Assembly (NCBI GenBank): GCA_021838585.1
Contig: JAKCDE010000013.1
Coordinates: 1 to 33,338, forward strand
Reading direction: 5' to 3'
Origin: Nitrospirota bacterium
Lineage (GTDB): Bacteria > Nitrospirota_A > Leptospirillia > Leptospirillales > Leptospirillaceae
Length of the DNA stretch: 33,338 bases
Shown here in pieces: positions 24,076 through 31,757 of the stretch (position 1 is the stretch's first letter; every line of letters starts with the position of its first letter). The position numbers and the translations under genes were made by a program. The notes beneath the pieces are model-generated. The model had not been told where the DNA came from. It made no database searches and worked only from the letters and a program-made list of their open reading frames with translations.

Positions 24076-25021
24076 TCCCGGCTTTCCCGGAGGAACCATC
24101 GCCGCAAAAGACGGGCCGAAGCTGTCCATCGGGTCCCTCGACCTCGTGAACGGGAACGTCCGACAGGAAGCCGGCCGCCTTGGCATGTCCTCCCCCGCCG
24201 TACCGGGAGGCAATTTTTGAAAGATCGGGGCCTCCATCGCTTGCCCGCAGACTGTACGAAAGACGGCCATCCTTCCGGACGGACCAGATGACGACAAAAG
24301 GGGTGTCGGACTTCATCGCACCACCGATCTCCGAAGTCAGGAGCGGGGAGTTGACGAAAAAGGCCCGCTCTCCCGATGAAAAACGGCCCCACACACCGGT
24401 CTCCCGAATGGCCGTCTTCAGTAGCATCGACTGGTAGCGGAGAATGGAGCGTCCTTCGACAACGAGGGGGTTCTCTTCCGAGAGGGTGCCATATCCGAGG
24501 GTTCGACAGAGCCTGTCCCAGACCTCGAAATCGAAGGCGTAGGAGGCCATCGCCGTCGTCACCTCCAGCGAAAGCGGAAGATTCCATTTCCAAAGATCCC
24601 GGTCCTCGACGTAACGGATCAGGTTGGGGACCGGCTCCCCCGGAAAGAAACGCTCCCAGGCGATCATGGCTCCCGAGCGGCCCATGTCAAAGACGATGTC
24701 GGGATCCCCCGGATAAAGGGGGGCGATCTTTTCCATGGCGCTCTTGTGATGATCGAGAAGAACGACATGATGGGCCCTGTTCCGAAGAAGAGCCAGATAG
24801 ACGGGATCGAAGGAGAGGTCGAGGATGAAGACATCCTGGCCAACGGGAATCTCCGGAAGGGGATCCCCGTAGTTGTAGGGGACGAACGACAGGGGAAGTC
24901 TTCCGGAATAACGTTTCCAGGCGGCCCAGGCGGCCCCGAATCCATCGGAGCAGTTACGGTGGTAGAAAATCGTGACGGGTGTTGGCTCTTTTCTTTCGGT
25001 ATCGATGGTGGCGGAACTCAT
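24068..25021 (-). CDS. DHH-family phosphoesterase with DHHA1 domain
   Basis: This 317-aa protein has the catalytic metal motifs of DHH phosphoesterases: HRNCSDG (H21, D26), ILDLS (D68), DHH (90-92) and D112. A C-terminal DHHA1-type substrate-binding motif GGGGHAKAAGF follows. Relatives degrade short oligoribonucleotides or cyclic/linear dinucleotides (NrnA/NrnB, GdpP-like); there is no GGDEF or PAS part here. A nanoRNase role is most likely but not proven. In this c-di-GMP-linked region it could remove pGpG, which is inference. ATG 25021 has AAGGA five bases upstream. It follows the ABC-F gene after 48 bp and overlaps rdgB. Confidence 0.85.
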   Translation of the reverse strand: MSSATIDTERKEPTPVTIFYHRNCSDGFGAAWAAWKRYSGRLPLSFVPYNYGDPLPEIPVGQDVFILDLSFDPVYLALLRNRAHHVVLLDHHKSAMEKIAPLYPGDPDIVFDMGRSGAMIAWERFFPGEPVPNLIRYVEDRDLWKWNLPLSLEVTTAMASYAFDFEVWDRLCRTLGYGTLSEENPLVVEGRSILRYQSMLLKTAIRETGVWGRFSSGERAFFVNSPLLTSEIGGAMKSDTPFVVIWSVRKDGRLSYSLRASDGGPDLSKIASRYGGGGHAKAAGFLSDVPVHEVEGPDGQLRPVFCGDGSSGKAGNG

Positions 25022-25069
25022 ATTGTCCTTTTCTCCCTGCCGTTCCCGACCTCCGATCGAATGAAGGGA

Positions 25070-26968
25070 TCAGGAAGGGCGTTGGACAGATCGTTCGAGC
25101 AGGCTCCCTAGGCGCTCCCATTCTGCGGTTCTGTCCGACAGTTTTTTCCTCGCGACGGAGAGTTTCGAGGAAGCCCGACGGGCCTCGGGCCCGGAGCCGG
25201 AGGCGGCCCTGGACAGGCGCTCCACCTCTTCCTCCAGCTCAAGCACCTCCTTCTCGACCCAGGAGAGCCTCTTTTCAACCATCTCCGGATCTTCTCCCCC
25301 TTTTTCGCGCTCCTCCCCCACCGAAGCCGATATATTTTTCGACGATCCCTGCGGCACGGGTGACGAAACATTCAGGACTCCGTCACGCTTGGCGCGGTAG
25401 GTCTCGAAACGGTGGTTCATGAAGAGACGGATCGACCCCGGAAGAACTTCGATGATGTCGGTGGCTATTTTTTCGATGACATAGCGGTCGTGGGTGATGA
25501 ACACCAGCGTTCCCCGGTAGGCTTCCAGAGCGCCGACGAGAGCCTCCCGGGAGGGAAGGTCGAGATGGTTGGTCGGCTCGTCCAAAAGCAGAAGGTTGGC
25601 CGGGGCGAGTAGAAGGCGGGCCAGGGCCAGCCGGCTTTTTTCTCCTCCCGACAGGACTCCCACCTTCTTGAAAACCTCCTCCTGACGGAAGAGGAATGCT
25701 CCGAGCAGTCCCCTGATCCGGGTCTGGGACTCCGAGTCAGGGGCCACAGACTCCATGCTGGCCAGAACGGTGTGGGAAGGATCGAGAATTTCGAGCTGGT
25801 GCTGGGAGTAGTAGGCGGTCGTGACTCCCGTGCCGGTCCGGTAGCTTCCGGCATCGGGAACGACGGCTCCCGCCATGATCTTGAGCAGGGTCGACTTCCC
25901 GGCTCCGTTCGGACCGATCAGGGCCACCTTCATGCCCCGGCGGAGGACCCAGTCGAAGGGATGGACAATCGTGCGTCCGTCGTAGGATTTTTCGATCTCG
26001 GAAAAGGTGGCGACGATCTCTCCGGAGCGCACCGGCGCGGGGAAGGTGAACCGGACGGTCTTCTCGGTCGCCTCCTTTTCCAGGCGCTCGATTTTTTCGA
26101 GAGCCTTGATCCGGCTCTGGACCTGAGTGGCTTTCGTGGCCTTGGAGCGGAAGCGGTCAATGAACTCCTGGGTCTTTGCGATCTCCTCTTCCTGACGGGC
26201 AATGGCCGCGTCAAGCGCCAGAGCCCGCCGCTCCTTCTCGGCAAGGTAGGCGTCGTAGTTGCCGGTAAAGACGGTCGCCTTCCCTCCGGAAAGCTCGATG
26301 ACTCCCCCCACGACCCCGTTCATGAAGGATCGGTCATGGGAGATGAGGAGAACCGCTCCCGGAAAGTCAAGAAGGAAGGATTCCAGCCACTCGATAGACG
26401 GAATGTCGAGATGGTTGGTCGGTTCGTCCAGAAGCAGGAGGTCGGGGTTCGTGACCAGGGTTCGGGCCAGCGCCACTCGCATACGCCATCCTCCCGAAAG
26501 ATCGGAGACGCGGGCGTCCATCCGCGCCTGGTCGAATCCGAGCCCCGCCAGAACCTTTCTCGCCGTGGTTTCCTGTTCGAACCCCCCCAGGAGTCCAAAA
26601 CGCGCCTGGACCTCTCCGTACCGATCCAGGACCCTGGCATCCCCCGCCTCCAGCTTCTTTTCGAGGAGCCGCATCTCTTCTTCAAGACGCATGAGCTCCG
26701 CATCCCCGCTCATGACGCACCCGACAGCGGTCATCTCCCCCTCGATGTGGACCTCCTGGGGCAGGTAGCCCACCCGGTATCCGGGAGGCATGCTCACCGC
26801 CCCGTCATCGGGCTCAAGGACCCCGGCCAGAATTTTCATCAAAGAAGACTTTCCTGCTCCGTTCGGACCGACAAGGGCCATCCGTTCCCGAAGGGAAATG
26901 CGGAGAGAAAGGTCGGAGAAGAGTGTTTTTGTCGGATAATGCTTGGAGATGCCTGACAGGGTAATCAT
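25070..26968 (-). CDS. ABC-F family ATPase (ribosome-associated, YheS/Uup-like)
   Basis: This 632-aa protein has two nucleotide-binding domains and no membrane segments. NBD1 has GPNGAGKSS, LSGGWRMR and LLLLDEPTNHLD. The interdomain P-site-tRNA linker reads RFRSKATKATQVQSRIKALE. NBD2 has GPNGAGKST, LSGGEKSR and a second DEPTNHLD. A charged C-terminal coiled-coil (about 560-632) follows. ABC-F proteins act on the ribosome as translation factors or antibiotic-protection proteins; nothing here indicates resistance specificity. ATG 26968 has no good Shine-Dalgarno of its own but overlaps, as ATGA, the stop of a 25-30-codon upstream ORF, implying coupling. A sigma-70-like promoter lies at 27145-27173. 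Confidence 0.93.
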   Translation of the reverse strand: MITLSGISKHYPTKTLFSDLSLRISLRERMALVGPNGAGKSSLMKILAGVLEPDDGAVSMPPGYRVGYLPQEVHIEGEMTAVGCVMSGDAELMRLEEEMRLLEKKLEAGDARVLDRYGEVQARFGLLGGFEQETTARKVLAGLGFDQARMDARVSDLSGGWRMRVALARTLVTNPDLLLLDEPTNHLDIPSIEWLESFLLDFPGAVLLISHDRSFMNGVVGGVIELSGGKATVFTGNYDAYLAEKERRALALDAAIARQEEEIAKTQEFIDRFRSKATKATQVQSRIKALEKIERLEKEATEKTVRFTFPAPVRSGEIVATFSEIEKSYDGRTIVHPFDWVLRRGMKVALIGPNGAGKSTLLKIMAGAVVPDAGSYRTGTGVTTAYYSQHQLEILDPSHTVLASMESVAPDSESQTRIRGLLGAFLFRQEEVFKKVGVLSGGEKSRLALARLLLAPANLLLLDEPTNHLDLPSREALVGALEAYRGTLVFITHDRYVIEKIATDIIEVLPGSIRLFMNHRFETYRAKRDGVLNVSSPVPQGSSKNISASVGEEREKGGEDPEMVEKRLSWVEKEVLELEEEVERLSRAASGSGPEARRASSKLSVARKKLSDRTAEWERLGSLLERSVQRPS

Positions 26969-27057
26969 GGCTTTACCGGAGCGGCCACGACGAATTCGTC
27001 CGGCTTCCGCTTCAGGAGATTCCTGAAATCGGGACGGGGCATTTTAAAGGTCCTCAT
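26965..27057 (-). CDS. Short leader ORF overlapping the ABC-F start
   Basis: A 30-codon frame from ATG 27057 (or 25 codons from ATG 27042, with GAGG nine bases upstream) reads MPRPDFRNLLKRKPDEFV from the second start. It stops at TGA 26967-26965, sharing ATGA with the ABC-F start. Its codons look ordinary, and the arrangement suggests translational coupling or ribosome-mediated control. It is unconfirmed as a protein. Confidence 0.4.
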   Translation of the reverse strand: MRTFKMPRPDFRNLLKRKPDEFVVAAPVKP

Positions 27058-27144
27058 TCGGTTCTTGTCGGGTATCCGCCGGGCCTTTCGCGGAAAGATC
27101 GGTGCGGCATGGGCTTTCGGAGGAAATTTCATACATCTGATCAA

Positions 27145-27173
27145 ATCATACCGGACTTTCGGCCCGAGAACAA
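27145..27173 (-). promoter_or_regulatory. Sigma-70-like promoter for the ABC-F operon
   Basis: On the minus strand TTGTTC (27173-27168), 17 bp, TATGAT (27150-27145). The expected start is near 27138, two bases before an ATG (27136) that opens another 30-codon frame ending in TAA at 27046-27044. Confidence 0.55.
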
Positions 27174-27187
27174 GCCCCCAGGAGATC

Positions 27188-27727
27188 TCAGAGGGGAATC
27201 CGAACGGAAACCCCTTCCCCCCAGGGGTTATGGTCGCCTTTCACCTGCCCCCGTGCATTTTCGGCGAGGACCGTCTCCGGCGGACGACGTCCATTCTCCA
27301 GACGGTACTGGGGCAACGCAGGCTCGATTGTCCGGGCATACTCGTCGATCCCCCCCTCCAGATTCCGGACCTTTTCAAAACCGTTCTGTTGCAGCAGGTA
27401 GCAGGCGAGGAGGGAACGGATCCCCGTATGGCAGTAAACGACAACGATTCTGTCGGACGGTATCTTGTCGAGGCTTTCGGGGAGGCGGGAAAGCGGAATG
27501 TGAATGGCTCCCGGGAATCGGACGTACCTGTATTCCCAATCCTCGCGAACATCAAGGAGCAGCGGATCCGAATGCATCCCTTCCTTTCCGGATCGGCCGG
27601 AAAGGATCTCCTTCATCTCCCTGCAGGAAAGCCTGATATCCTCGCGGCCCAGGAGACGCTCGAATTCCCGGACCCGGTTTTTCTGTTCCTCATCCGATTG
27701 AGACGATCCTTTTCTGGAGGTCGACAA
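27188..27727 (-). CDS. Rhodanese-domain protein
   Basis: This protein of up to 179 aa has a single rhodanese domain: [20 protein letters not shown], then the active-site loop CHTGIRS with the catalytic cysteine and LEGGIDEYA near its end. It probably handles sulfane sulfur or acts as a persulfide carrier; the acceptor is unknown. A 40-residue N-terminal extension precedes the domain. The start is uncertain: TTG 27727 (AAGGGA nine bases upstream) overlaps rph by 38 nt, while ATG 27616 has its AGGGAG touching the start codon. The C-terminal 30 residues extend beyond the usual domain. It is last in murI-rph-rhodanese, with no terminator seen before the ABC-F promoter. Confidence 0.8.
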   Translation of the reverse strand: MSTSRKGSSQSDEEQKNRVREFERLLGREDIRLSCREMKEILSGRSGKEGMHSDPLLLDVREDWEYRYVRFPGAIHIPLSRLPESLDKIPSDRIVVVYCHTGIRSLLACYLLQQNGFEKVRNLEGGIDEYARTIEPALPQYRLENGRRPPETVLAENARGQVKGDHNPWGEGVSVRIPL

Positions 27728-28409
27728 TTTCCGAAATCCCTTTCCATGCCAGATCCAAGAGACGATCCATGTCCTTGCGAGAGAAGGAACGGTGCTCGGC
27801 CGTCCCCTGCACCTCCACGAGCTCTCCCCGGCCGGTCATGACCACATTCATGTCCACATCCGCCGTCGAGTCTTCGACATAGCAGAGATCGAGACAGGGC
27901 TCCCCCTCCACGATGCCCACCGATACGGCCGCCAGGTAGTCCTTCAGGGGAATCCCGGTCAGGACCCCCGCCTTTTTAAGATTGGAAAAGGCGAGCGCGA
28001 GCGCCACGAAGGCTCCACCGATCGAGGCGCAACGCGTTCCGCCGTCAGCCTGGATCACGTCGCAGTCGATCGTCGCCGTCCGGACTCCCATTCCTTCAAA
28101 GTCCACCACTGACCGGAGACTTCGGCCGATGAGCCGCTGAATTTCCTGGGTTCGCCCACTCTGCTTTCCCCTTGCCGCCTCACGAGGAGAGCGCTCGTGG
28201 GTCGAACGGGGCAGCATCCCGTATTCGGCCGTCACCCAGCCCCGGCCCTGATCCTTGAGAAAGGGGGGAACCTTTTCTTCCATGCTCACAGTCGTCAGGA
28301 CATGGGTGAACCCCATCCTGACGAGCGACGACCCTTCGGCATACCTGTTCGGAGAAGGATCGATGGCGAGGGCTCTCAGTTGGTCCGGCATTCTTCCGTC
28401 GTGTCTCAC
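27690..28409 (-). CDS. rph: Ribonuclease PH
   Basis: This phosphorolytic 3'-5' exoribonuclease trims tRNA 3' ends. Its 239 aa match the family (about 240). Recognisable parts are [10 protein letters not shown] near the N-terminus, [18 protein letters not shown], the GRSLRSVVD and [12 protein letters not shown] blocks, and [17 protein letters not shown] in the active site. The start is GTG 28409 with AGGGAGGT about eight bases upstream; its first base is the last base of the murI TAG. It lies downstream of murI. rdgB, a frequent rph neighbour, is 3.6 kb further along the same strand. Confidence 0.95.
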   Translation of the reverse strand: MRHDGRMPDQLRALAIDPSPNRYAEGSSLVRMGFTHVLTTVSMEEKVPPFLKDQGRGWVTAEYGMLPRSTHERSPREAARGKQSGRTQEIQRLIGRSLRSVVDFEGMGVRTATIDCDVIQADGGTRCASIGGAFVALALAFSNLKKAGVLTGIPLKDYLAAVSVGIVEGEPCLDLCYVEDSTADVDMNVVMTGRGELVEVQGTAEHRSFSRKDMDRLLDLAWKGISEIVDLQKRIVSIG

Positions 28410-29272
28410 TAATACCTCCCTGATTTTTCCACTATCGGAAAATCACCCGAAATGGTGATCTCCCGGACATTGTCGATCGTTCTTCCCAGAAGATGCTGTC
28501 CAACCCGCTGGAACCGGCGACATCCGTCCGTCACGAAATAGGAGACACGACCCTGGCCACTTCCGTGCCCCTCCTCGACGTGGATCCGTTCCGACATCGC
28601 CAGCTCATAGCCGGGATCGATGAAGGTGATTCCCGGAAAGAGGCGGGTCAGGAGGGGCAGAAGGGGGGGATAATGAGTGCACCCCAGGATCACGGTATCC
28701 ACCCCGGTGTCGCGGCTGTCCAGAAATACAGACAAATATTCCCGGGCGACCCGTTCGGGAATGTCGCCGTCGATCCATCCTTCCTCGACCATGGGAGCAA
28801 AGAGGGGACAGGCAATTCCCAGCATTTCGGCATCACGGCCCGACAGGCGGCGAAGGATCGCGGGATAGGCACCGCTCTGGATGGTTCCTTCCGTCCCGAG
28901 AACGCCGATTCGTCCTGTTTTTGTCCTGGAAAGCGCGGCAAGGGCTCCCGCCTCGACCATCCCGACGACTCTCACGGGGGAGCAGAACGCGACCAGGTCG
29001 TCCAGAGCCTGGCTGGACACGGTGAAGCAGGCAGCCACGAGAGTCCTTGGGCGAAAGGCCATCAGGGATGCGGCATCCTCGATTGCGAATCTCCGGATTG
29101 TTTCCCGCGACTTCGACCCGTACGGGAAACGGGCCATGTCTCCAAGATAGACGAAATCCTGACGGGGGAAAAAATCGAGAAAATGCCGAAGAACGGACAA
29201 GCCCCCCATCCCGGAATCAAACAGGGCGAACTCGGGGGAAAAATTGATGTCATCCTTTGTCGGAGCGAACAA
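28409..29272 (-). CDS. murI: Glutamate racemase MurI
   Basis: MurI makes D-glutamate for peptidoglycan. The 287-aa protein has [10 protein letters not shown] (D19, S20), [12 protein letters not shown], the first catalytic cysteine C82 and the second in [10 protein letters not shown]. The first cysteine sits in ACFTVS where the family normally has ACNTA: the residue after Cys is Phe instead of Asn, an unusual change beside the substrate. The start is TTG 29272: GGGAGGGGG, six T, TTG gives an excellent Shine-Dalgarno, and no later in-frame ATG precedes the conserved DSG motif. An extended -10 (TGCGATAAT) lies upstream at 29323-29331. The gene is followed by rph with a 1-nt overlap. Confidence 0.9.
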   Translation of the reverse strand: MFAPTKDDINFSPEFALFDSGMGGLSVLRHFLDFFPRQDFVYLGDMARFPYGSKSRETIRRFAIEDAASLMAFRPRTLVAACFTVSSQALDDLVAFCSPVRVVGMVEAGALAALSRTKTGRIGVLGTEGTIQSGAYPAILRRLSGRDAEMLGIACPLFAPMVEEGWIDGDIPERVAREYLSVFLDSRDTGVDTVILGCTHYPPLLPLLTRLFPGITFIDPGYELAMSERIHVEEGHGSGQGRVSYFVTDGCRRFQRVGQHLLGRTIDNVREITISGDFPIVEKSGRY

Positions 29273-29322
29273 AAAAAACCCCCTCCCAACTTTGTGTCAA
29301 GGAATCAAACAGCTGCAGGGCG

Positions 29323-29331
29323 ATTATCGCA
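29323..29331 (-). promoter_or_regulatory. Possible extended -10 promoter for murI
   Basis: On the minus strand TGCGATAAT fits an extended -10 (TGn plus a near-consensus hexamer). No good -35 is seen, and it lies just beyond the hsp20 terminator. Confidence 0.3.
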
Positions 29332-29340
29332 CAAACACAA

Positions 29341-29367
29341 CAAAAAGGGGGACACGAAGTCCCCCTC
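29341..29367 (-). terminator. Rho-independent terminator after hsp20
   Basis: On the minus strand GGGGGAC-TTCGT-GTCCCCC followed by TTTTTG. The plus-strand coordinates of the arms are 29347-29353 and 29359-29365. Two more hairpins, GATCCCTT-CAAA-AAGGGATC (29387-29406) and GGGC-TCAT-GCCC (29411-29422), lie between the hsp20 stop and the terminator. Confidence 0.9.
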
Positions 29368-29448
29368 CAATCCATTCCGGATTTCTGATCCCTTCAAAAA
29401 GGGATCTCTACGGGCTCATGCCCGGATCGAACGCGCCTTCCCTGTCCG

Positions 29449-29901
29449 TCATTCGACGTTGATTTCGACGGCAAGGGGTTTCGCCTCCGCCAGCTTTTCG
29501 ATCCGGACTGTCAGAACCCCGTCTTTCATGTTGGCGGAGATCTTCTTCGGGTCTGCGTCCTCGGGAAGGGTGAAAGAGCGCAGGAACGCCCCATACTCCC
29601 GCTCCACCCGATGATAGCGGACACCCTTGTTTTCAACATTCCGGGTCCTCTCTCCGGATATGGTCAGGACGCCGTTTTCAATGACGACCTTGACGGCTTC
29701 CTTCTGGATCTCGGGAAGCTCGGCCTTGACGATATAGGCCCCTTCTTCCTCGGATATATCGACGCTCGGAGTCCATTCCACCGTTTTTCTCCCCTGCCTC
29801 TCCTCGGTCCGGCCATCCGGATTCCGAAGCACAAAAGGGGTGAAACGACGTGCGAGATCATCGAATTCCTTGACGGGATCCCAACGCAACAGACTTGTCA
29901 T
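29449..29901 (-). CDS. Small heat-shock protein, Hsp20/alpha-crystallin family
   Basis: This 150-aa ATP-independent holdase binds unfolding proteins. The N-terminal MTSLLRWDPVKEFDDLARRF is the class A start typical of bacterial Hsp20. An alpha-crystallin domain follows (VDISEEEGAYIVKAELP to NMKDGVLTVRIEK, with NGVLTISGER), then a short tail VEINVE holding the VEI-type I-x-I/V anchor. ATG 29901 is chosen because GGAG precedes it at correct spacing. It is a single-gene unit with a TTGACA-N16-TATATT promoter (29989-30016) and a terminator. No CIRCE element is seen. A 6-bp hairpin lies just before the Shine-Dalgarno. Confidence 0.93.
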   Translation of the reverse strand: MTSLLRWDPVKEFDDLARRFTPFVLRNPDGRTEERQGRKTVEWTPSVDISEEEGAYIVKAELPEIQKEAVKVVIENGVLTISGERTRNVENKGVRYHRVEREYGAFLRSFTLPEDADPKKISANMKDGVLTVRIEKLAEAKPLAVEINVE

Positions 29902-29920
29902 GGCTTTCTCCTTTTTTGAG

Positions 29921-29938
29921 GCCGGGCGAAAACCCGGC
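29921..29938 (-). promoter_or_regulatory. Leader hairpin before the hsp20 ribosome binding site
   Basis: GCCGGG and CCCGGC (six GC pairs, 6-nt loop) lie about ten bases before the AAGGAG of hsp20. It does not cover the Shine-Dalgarno; it could stabilise the message or take part in a larger thermosensor fold. Confidence 0.35.
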
Positions 29939-29988
29939 GAAGATGGATTTCCTGGATGTTTCATGGTCTGTGGTTCCTTTCAATTCAA

Positions 29989-30016
29989 AATATATCGTCA
30001 TTTTTCACCCTGTCAA
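29989..30016 (-). promoter_or_regulatory. Sigma-70-type promoter for hsp20
   Basis: On the minus strand TTGACA (30016-30011), 16 bp, TATATT (29994-29989). The -35 overlaps the last codons of the upstream pseudouridine synthase gene. Confidence 0.7.
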
Positions 30017-30786
30017 GGACTCCCCGCCCAGGAGATCCAGCGCACACCCGCTTCCTCCTCGCGCCCCGTCAGGTCTTCGATCGCCCCCGGAAGCAGCCCG
30101 CCAAGGAAATAGGGACCGAAGGAGGTCCGGATCAGATGAATGACCCGGTATCCGTACCAGGAGAGAAAATTTCGGATTTCCCTGTTCTTTCCCTCCGACA
30201 GACGGACATGAATCCATTCCGAGCGAAGGGAACGCTTTTCGGGAGCGACTTCGATTTGTCCGTAGCCGGGCGCTTCTCCTCCACGACCTTCAAAAAACAT
30301 GATCCGGTCGGATTCCCTGAGCGGGGGAGAAATCTGAACCCGGTAGCTCCGGAGAGTCCGCGACGCGGGGTCGAGAAAGTCACTGAAAAGTTCTGGAAAG
30401 TTGGTGAGAAGGATCAGCCCCGCCGAGGCCTGGTCAAGACGACCGAGGGGCCTGATCGCCCCGAAACCGGTTCCGCTCCAAGGGCTTTGGGCGACAAGGT
30501 CCCCGATCACCCGGCGCCCCCCGGGATCGTTTCGCGTCACAAGGACGCCCCGGGGCTTGTTGAGTCCAAGGAGAATAGGTTTGGGCGGAACAAGACGGAT
30601 CCCGTCGAGAGAGAAAGGGGGCAGGATCATTTTTTCCCGCGTAGACCGGGGTGAGGGAACGGCCTTGTCCGAATCAACCGGCCGCCCCCCCAGTGAGAGC
30701 CTGCCTTCGGCAATCCACTCGAGAACCTCTCCACGGGAGGCCAGGCCGGCCTTTGACAACCATCTATCCGGAGTATGGGTTATCAT
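30013..30786 (-). CDS. rluB: RsuA/RluB-family rRNA pseudouridine synthase
   Basis: This 257-aa protein has an N-terminal S4 RNA-binding domain (about 7-55, RWLSKAGLASRGEVLEWI) and a pseudouridine synthase domain with catalytic D118 in GRLDQASAGL. Downstream are RSYRVQI and EGKNREIRNFL, typical of the family. It converts a specific uridine in rRNA to pseudouridine; the 23S (RluB/E/F) versus 16S (RsuA) target cannot be fixed from sequence, so the symbol is tentative. ATG 30786 lacks a Shine-Dalgarno. A TTGAAG-N17-TTTAAT promoter (30826-30798) would start transcription about five bases before it, so the mRNA may be nearly leaderless. Confidence 0.85.
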   Translation of the reverse strand: MITHTPDRWLSKAGLASRGEVLEWIAEGRLSLGGRPVDSDKAVPSPRSTREKMILPPFSLDGIRLVPPKPILLGLNKPRGVLVTRNDPGGRRVIGDLVAQSPWSGTGFGAIRPLGRLDQASAGLILLTNFPELFSDFLDPASRTLRSYRVQISPPLRESDRIMFFEGRGGEAPGYGQIEVAPEKRSLRSEWIHVRLSEGKNREIRNFLSWYGYRVIHLIRTSFGPYFLGGLLPGAIEDLTGREEEAGVRWISWAGSP

Positions 30787-30797
30787 AAGATAATGCC

Positions 30798-30826
30798 ATT
30801 AAATAATAAAATATAAGGCCCTTCAA
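30798..30826 (-). promoter_or_regulatory. Putative sigma-70 promoter for the pseudouridine synthase gene
   Basis: Minus strand TTGAAG (30826-30821), 17 bp, TTTAAT (30803-30798), in an AT-rich stretch of the divergent region. Confidence 0.45.
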
Positions 30827-30830
30827 AAAG

Positions 30831-30844
30831 GTGACGGCCGTCAC
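30831..30844. promoter_or_regulatory. 14-bp perfect palindrome in the divergent promoter region
   Basis: GTGACGGCCGTCAC is its own reverse complement and lies immediately upstream of the putative -35 of the minus-strand gene. It is a candidate operator; the protein is unknown. Confidence 0.4.
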
Positions 30845-30902
30845 AGTACGAAAGCAAACATTTCTATTTATATCAACATATTAGCGACAAATAATATTTT
30901 TA

Positions 30903-30931
30903 TTGACCTCAGACAAGTCTGATTCTATACT
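30903..30931 (+). promoter_or_regulatory. Promoter with palindromic operator in its spacer (lytic transglycosylase)
   Basis: TTGACC (30903-30908), 17 bp, TATACT (30926-30931). The spacer contains the perfect dyad TCAGAC-AA-GTCTGA (30909-30922), an ideal position for a repressor that blocks RNA polymerase. The start would be near 30938. Confidence 0.65.
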
Positions 30932-30938
30932 AAACATG

Positions 30939-31136
30939 TCAATCGTTCCTGCCATCGAACGGGGATTGAGACACACTTCCGCGGGGCCATGCACCCCGTC
31001 GGGAGCGCCGGAGTCCGGTCGGGCTCACGGCTCGATGGAGGTCCGGTCATTATTTCGCAGCCCCGCAATTACGGGCAAACGAATAGAAGTGACCGGCTCG
31101 GGAATGGATCAGCCATCCTCATCCGGAGGTTGCGCA
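30939..31136 (+). promoter_or_regulatory. Structured 5' leader of the lytic transglycosylase gene
   Basis: About 200 nt between promoter and start codon can form successive hairpins: TCAATCGTTC with GAAC/GATTGA (30939-30969, three-base bulge), CGGGG/CCCCG (30982-30998) and CCCG/CGGG (31062-31075). CCTC-ATCCG-GAGG (31117-31129) includes the Shine-Dalgarno. The layout resembles a cis-regulatory RNA, but no known class was recognised. The reading frame through it stays open but gives Gly/Ser/Pro-rich sequence with no signal peptide. Confidence 0.4.
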
Positions 31137-31757
31137 TTGAATTGGATGATTCATCAATCCGTGGCATGGTGCCTGAGCGCCCATCTTCTATCACCAACTG
31201 TTCCCTATTCGCACCTCATCACACAAATCTCGTGCAAACACCACATCGACCCGGTCCTCGTGGCGGGAATCGTCGCGCAGGAATCGCGGTTCGACCCCCG
31301 CAAAAGTCGTGTGGAAGAACGCATTCATGATGTCTCACTGGGACTGATGCAGATAACGACCCGAACCGCCCGGTGGATGGGCCTCCGGGGGTCCGTCAAA
31401 AAACTCTACGATCCAGCTGTCAACCTTACCTACGGAGTCAGATACCTGGCCTGGCTGCTTCAGAAGCACCCTTACGGAGCTGATGCCGTAGCCGCCTACA
31501 ATGCCGGAAAAGCCCGGTGGCGCCATGGCGGATATGTCAACAGCCGGGGGGCTCACACCGTTGAACGGTATGTCGTTCGCGTCGTCAGCTGGGCTCGCCG
31601 CTTCAGGTTACAGTCCCAACGCGAGGAACGGGAACTGGTCGCCCTCGAGAAACGTCAGCGAAAAGCGGGGCTAGTGCCCCACGACAACCGGCTTCTGGCC
31701 TGGCTTGACTGGGCTCCCGGCACCCTTTATCCGGATATTGGGCGAATGCCGAACTAG
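31137..31757 (+). CDS. Soluble lytic transglycosylase (SLT domain)
   Basis: This protein of about 206 aa cleaves peptidoglycan glycan strands to 1,6-anhydromuropeptides. The SLT domain shows the catalytic glutamate in VAQESRFDP, GLMQI, NLTYGVRYLAWLL and AYNAGKARW. The start is chosen as TTG 31137 because GGAGG (31125-31129) is seven bases upstream. ATG 31146 is too far from it, and the in-frame ATG at 30936 falls at or before the expected transcription start and has no Shine-Dalgarno. With this start only a weak N-terminal hydrophobic stretch precedes the domain, so the export route is unclear. The last 87 bp overlap the convergent small membrane protein gene. Confidence 0.8.
   Translation: MNWMIHQSVAWCLSAHLLSPTVPYSHLITQISCKHHIDPVLVAGIVAQESRFDPRKSRVEERIHDVSLGLMQITTRTARWMGLRGSVKKLYDPAVNLTYGVRYLAWLLQKHPYGADAVAAYNAGKARWRHGGYVNSRGAHTVERYVVRVVSWARRFRLQSQREERELVALEKRQRKAGLVPHDNRLLAWLDWAPGTLYPDIGRMPN

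Noticed and set aside
30903..31136. Lytic transglycosylase starting at 30903 or 30936
   Set aside because: The first codon would be the promoter -35, and 30936 lies at the predicted transcription start without a ribosome binding site; TTG 31137 has GGAGG seven bases upstream.
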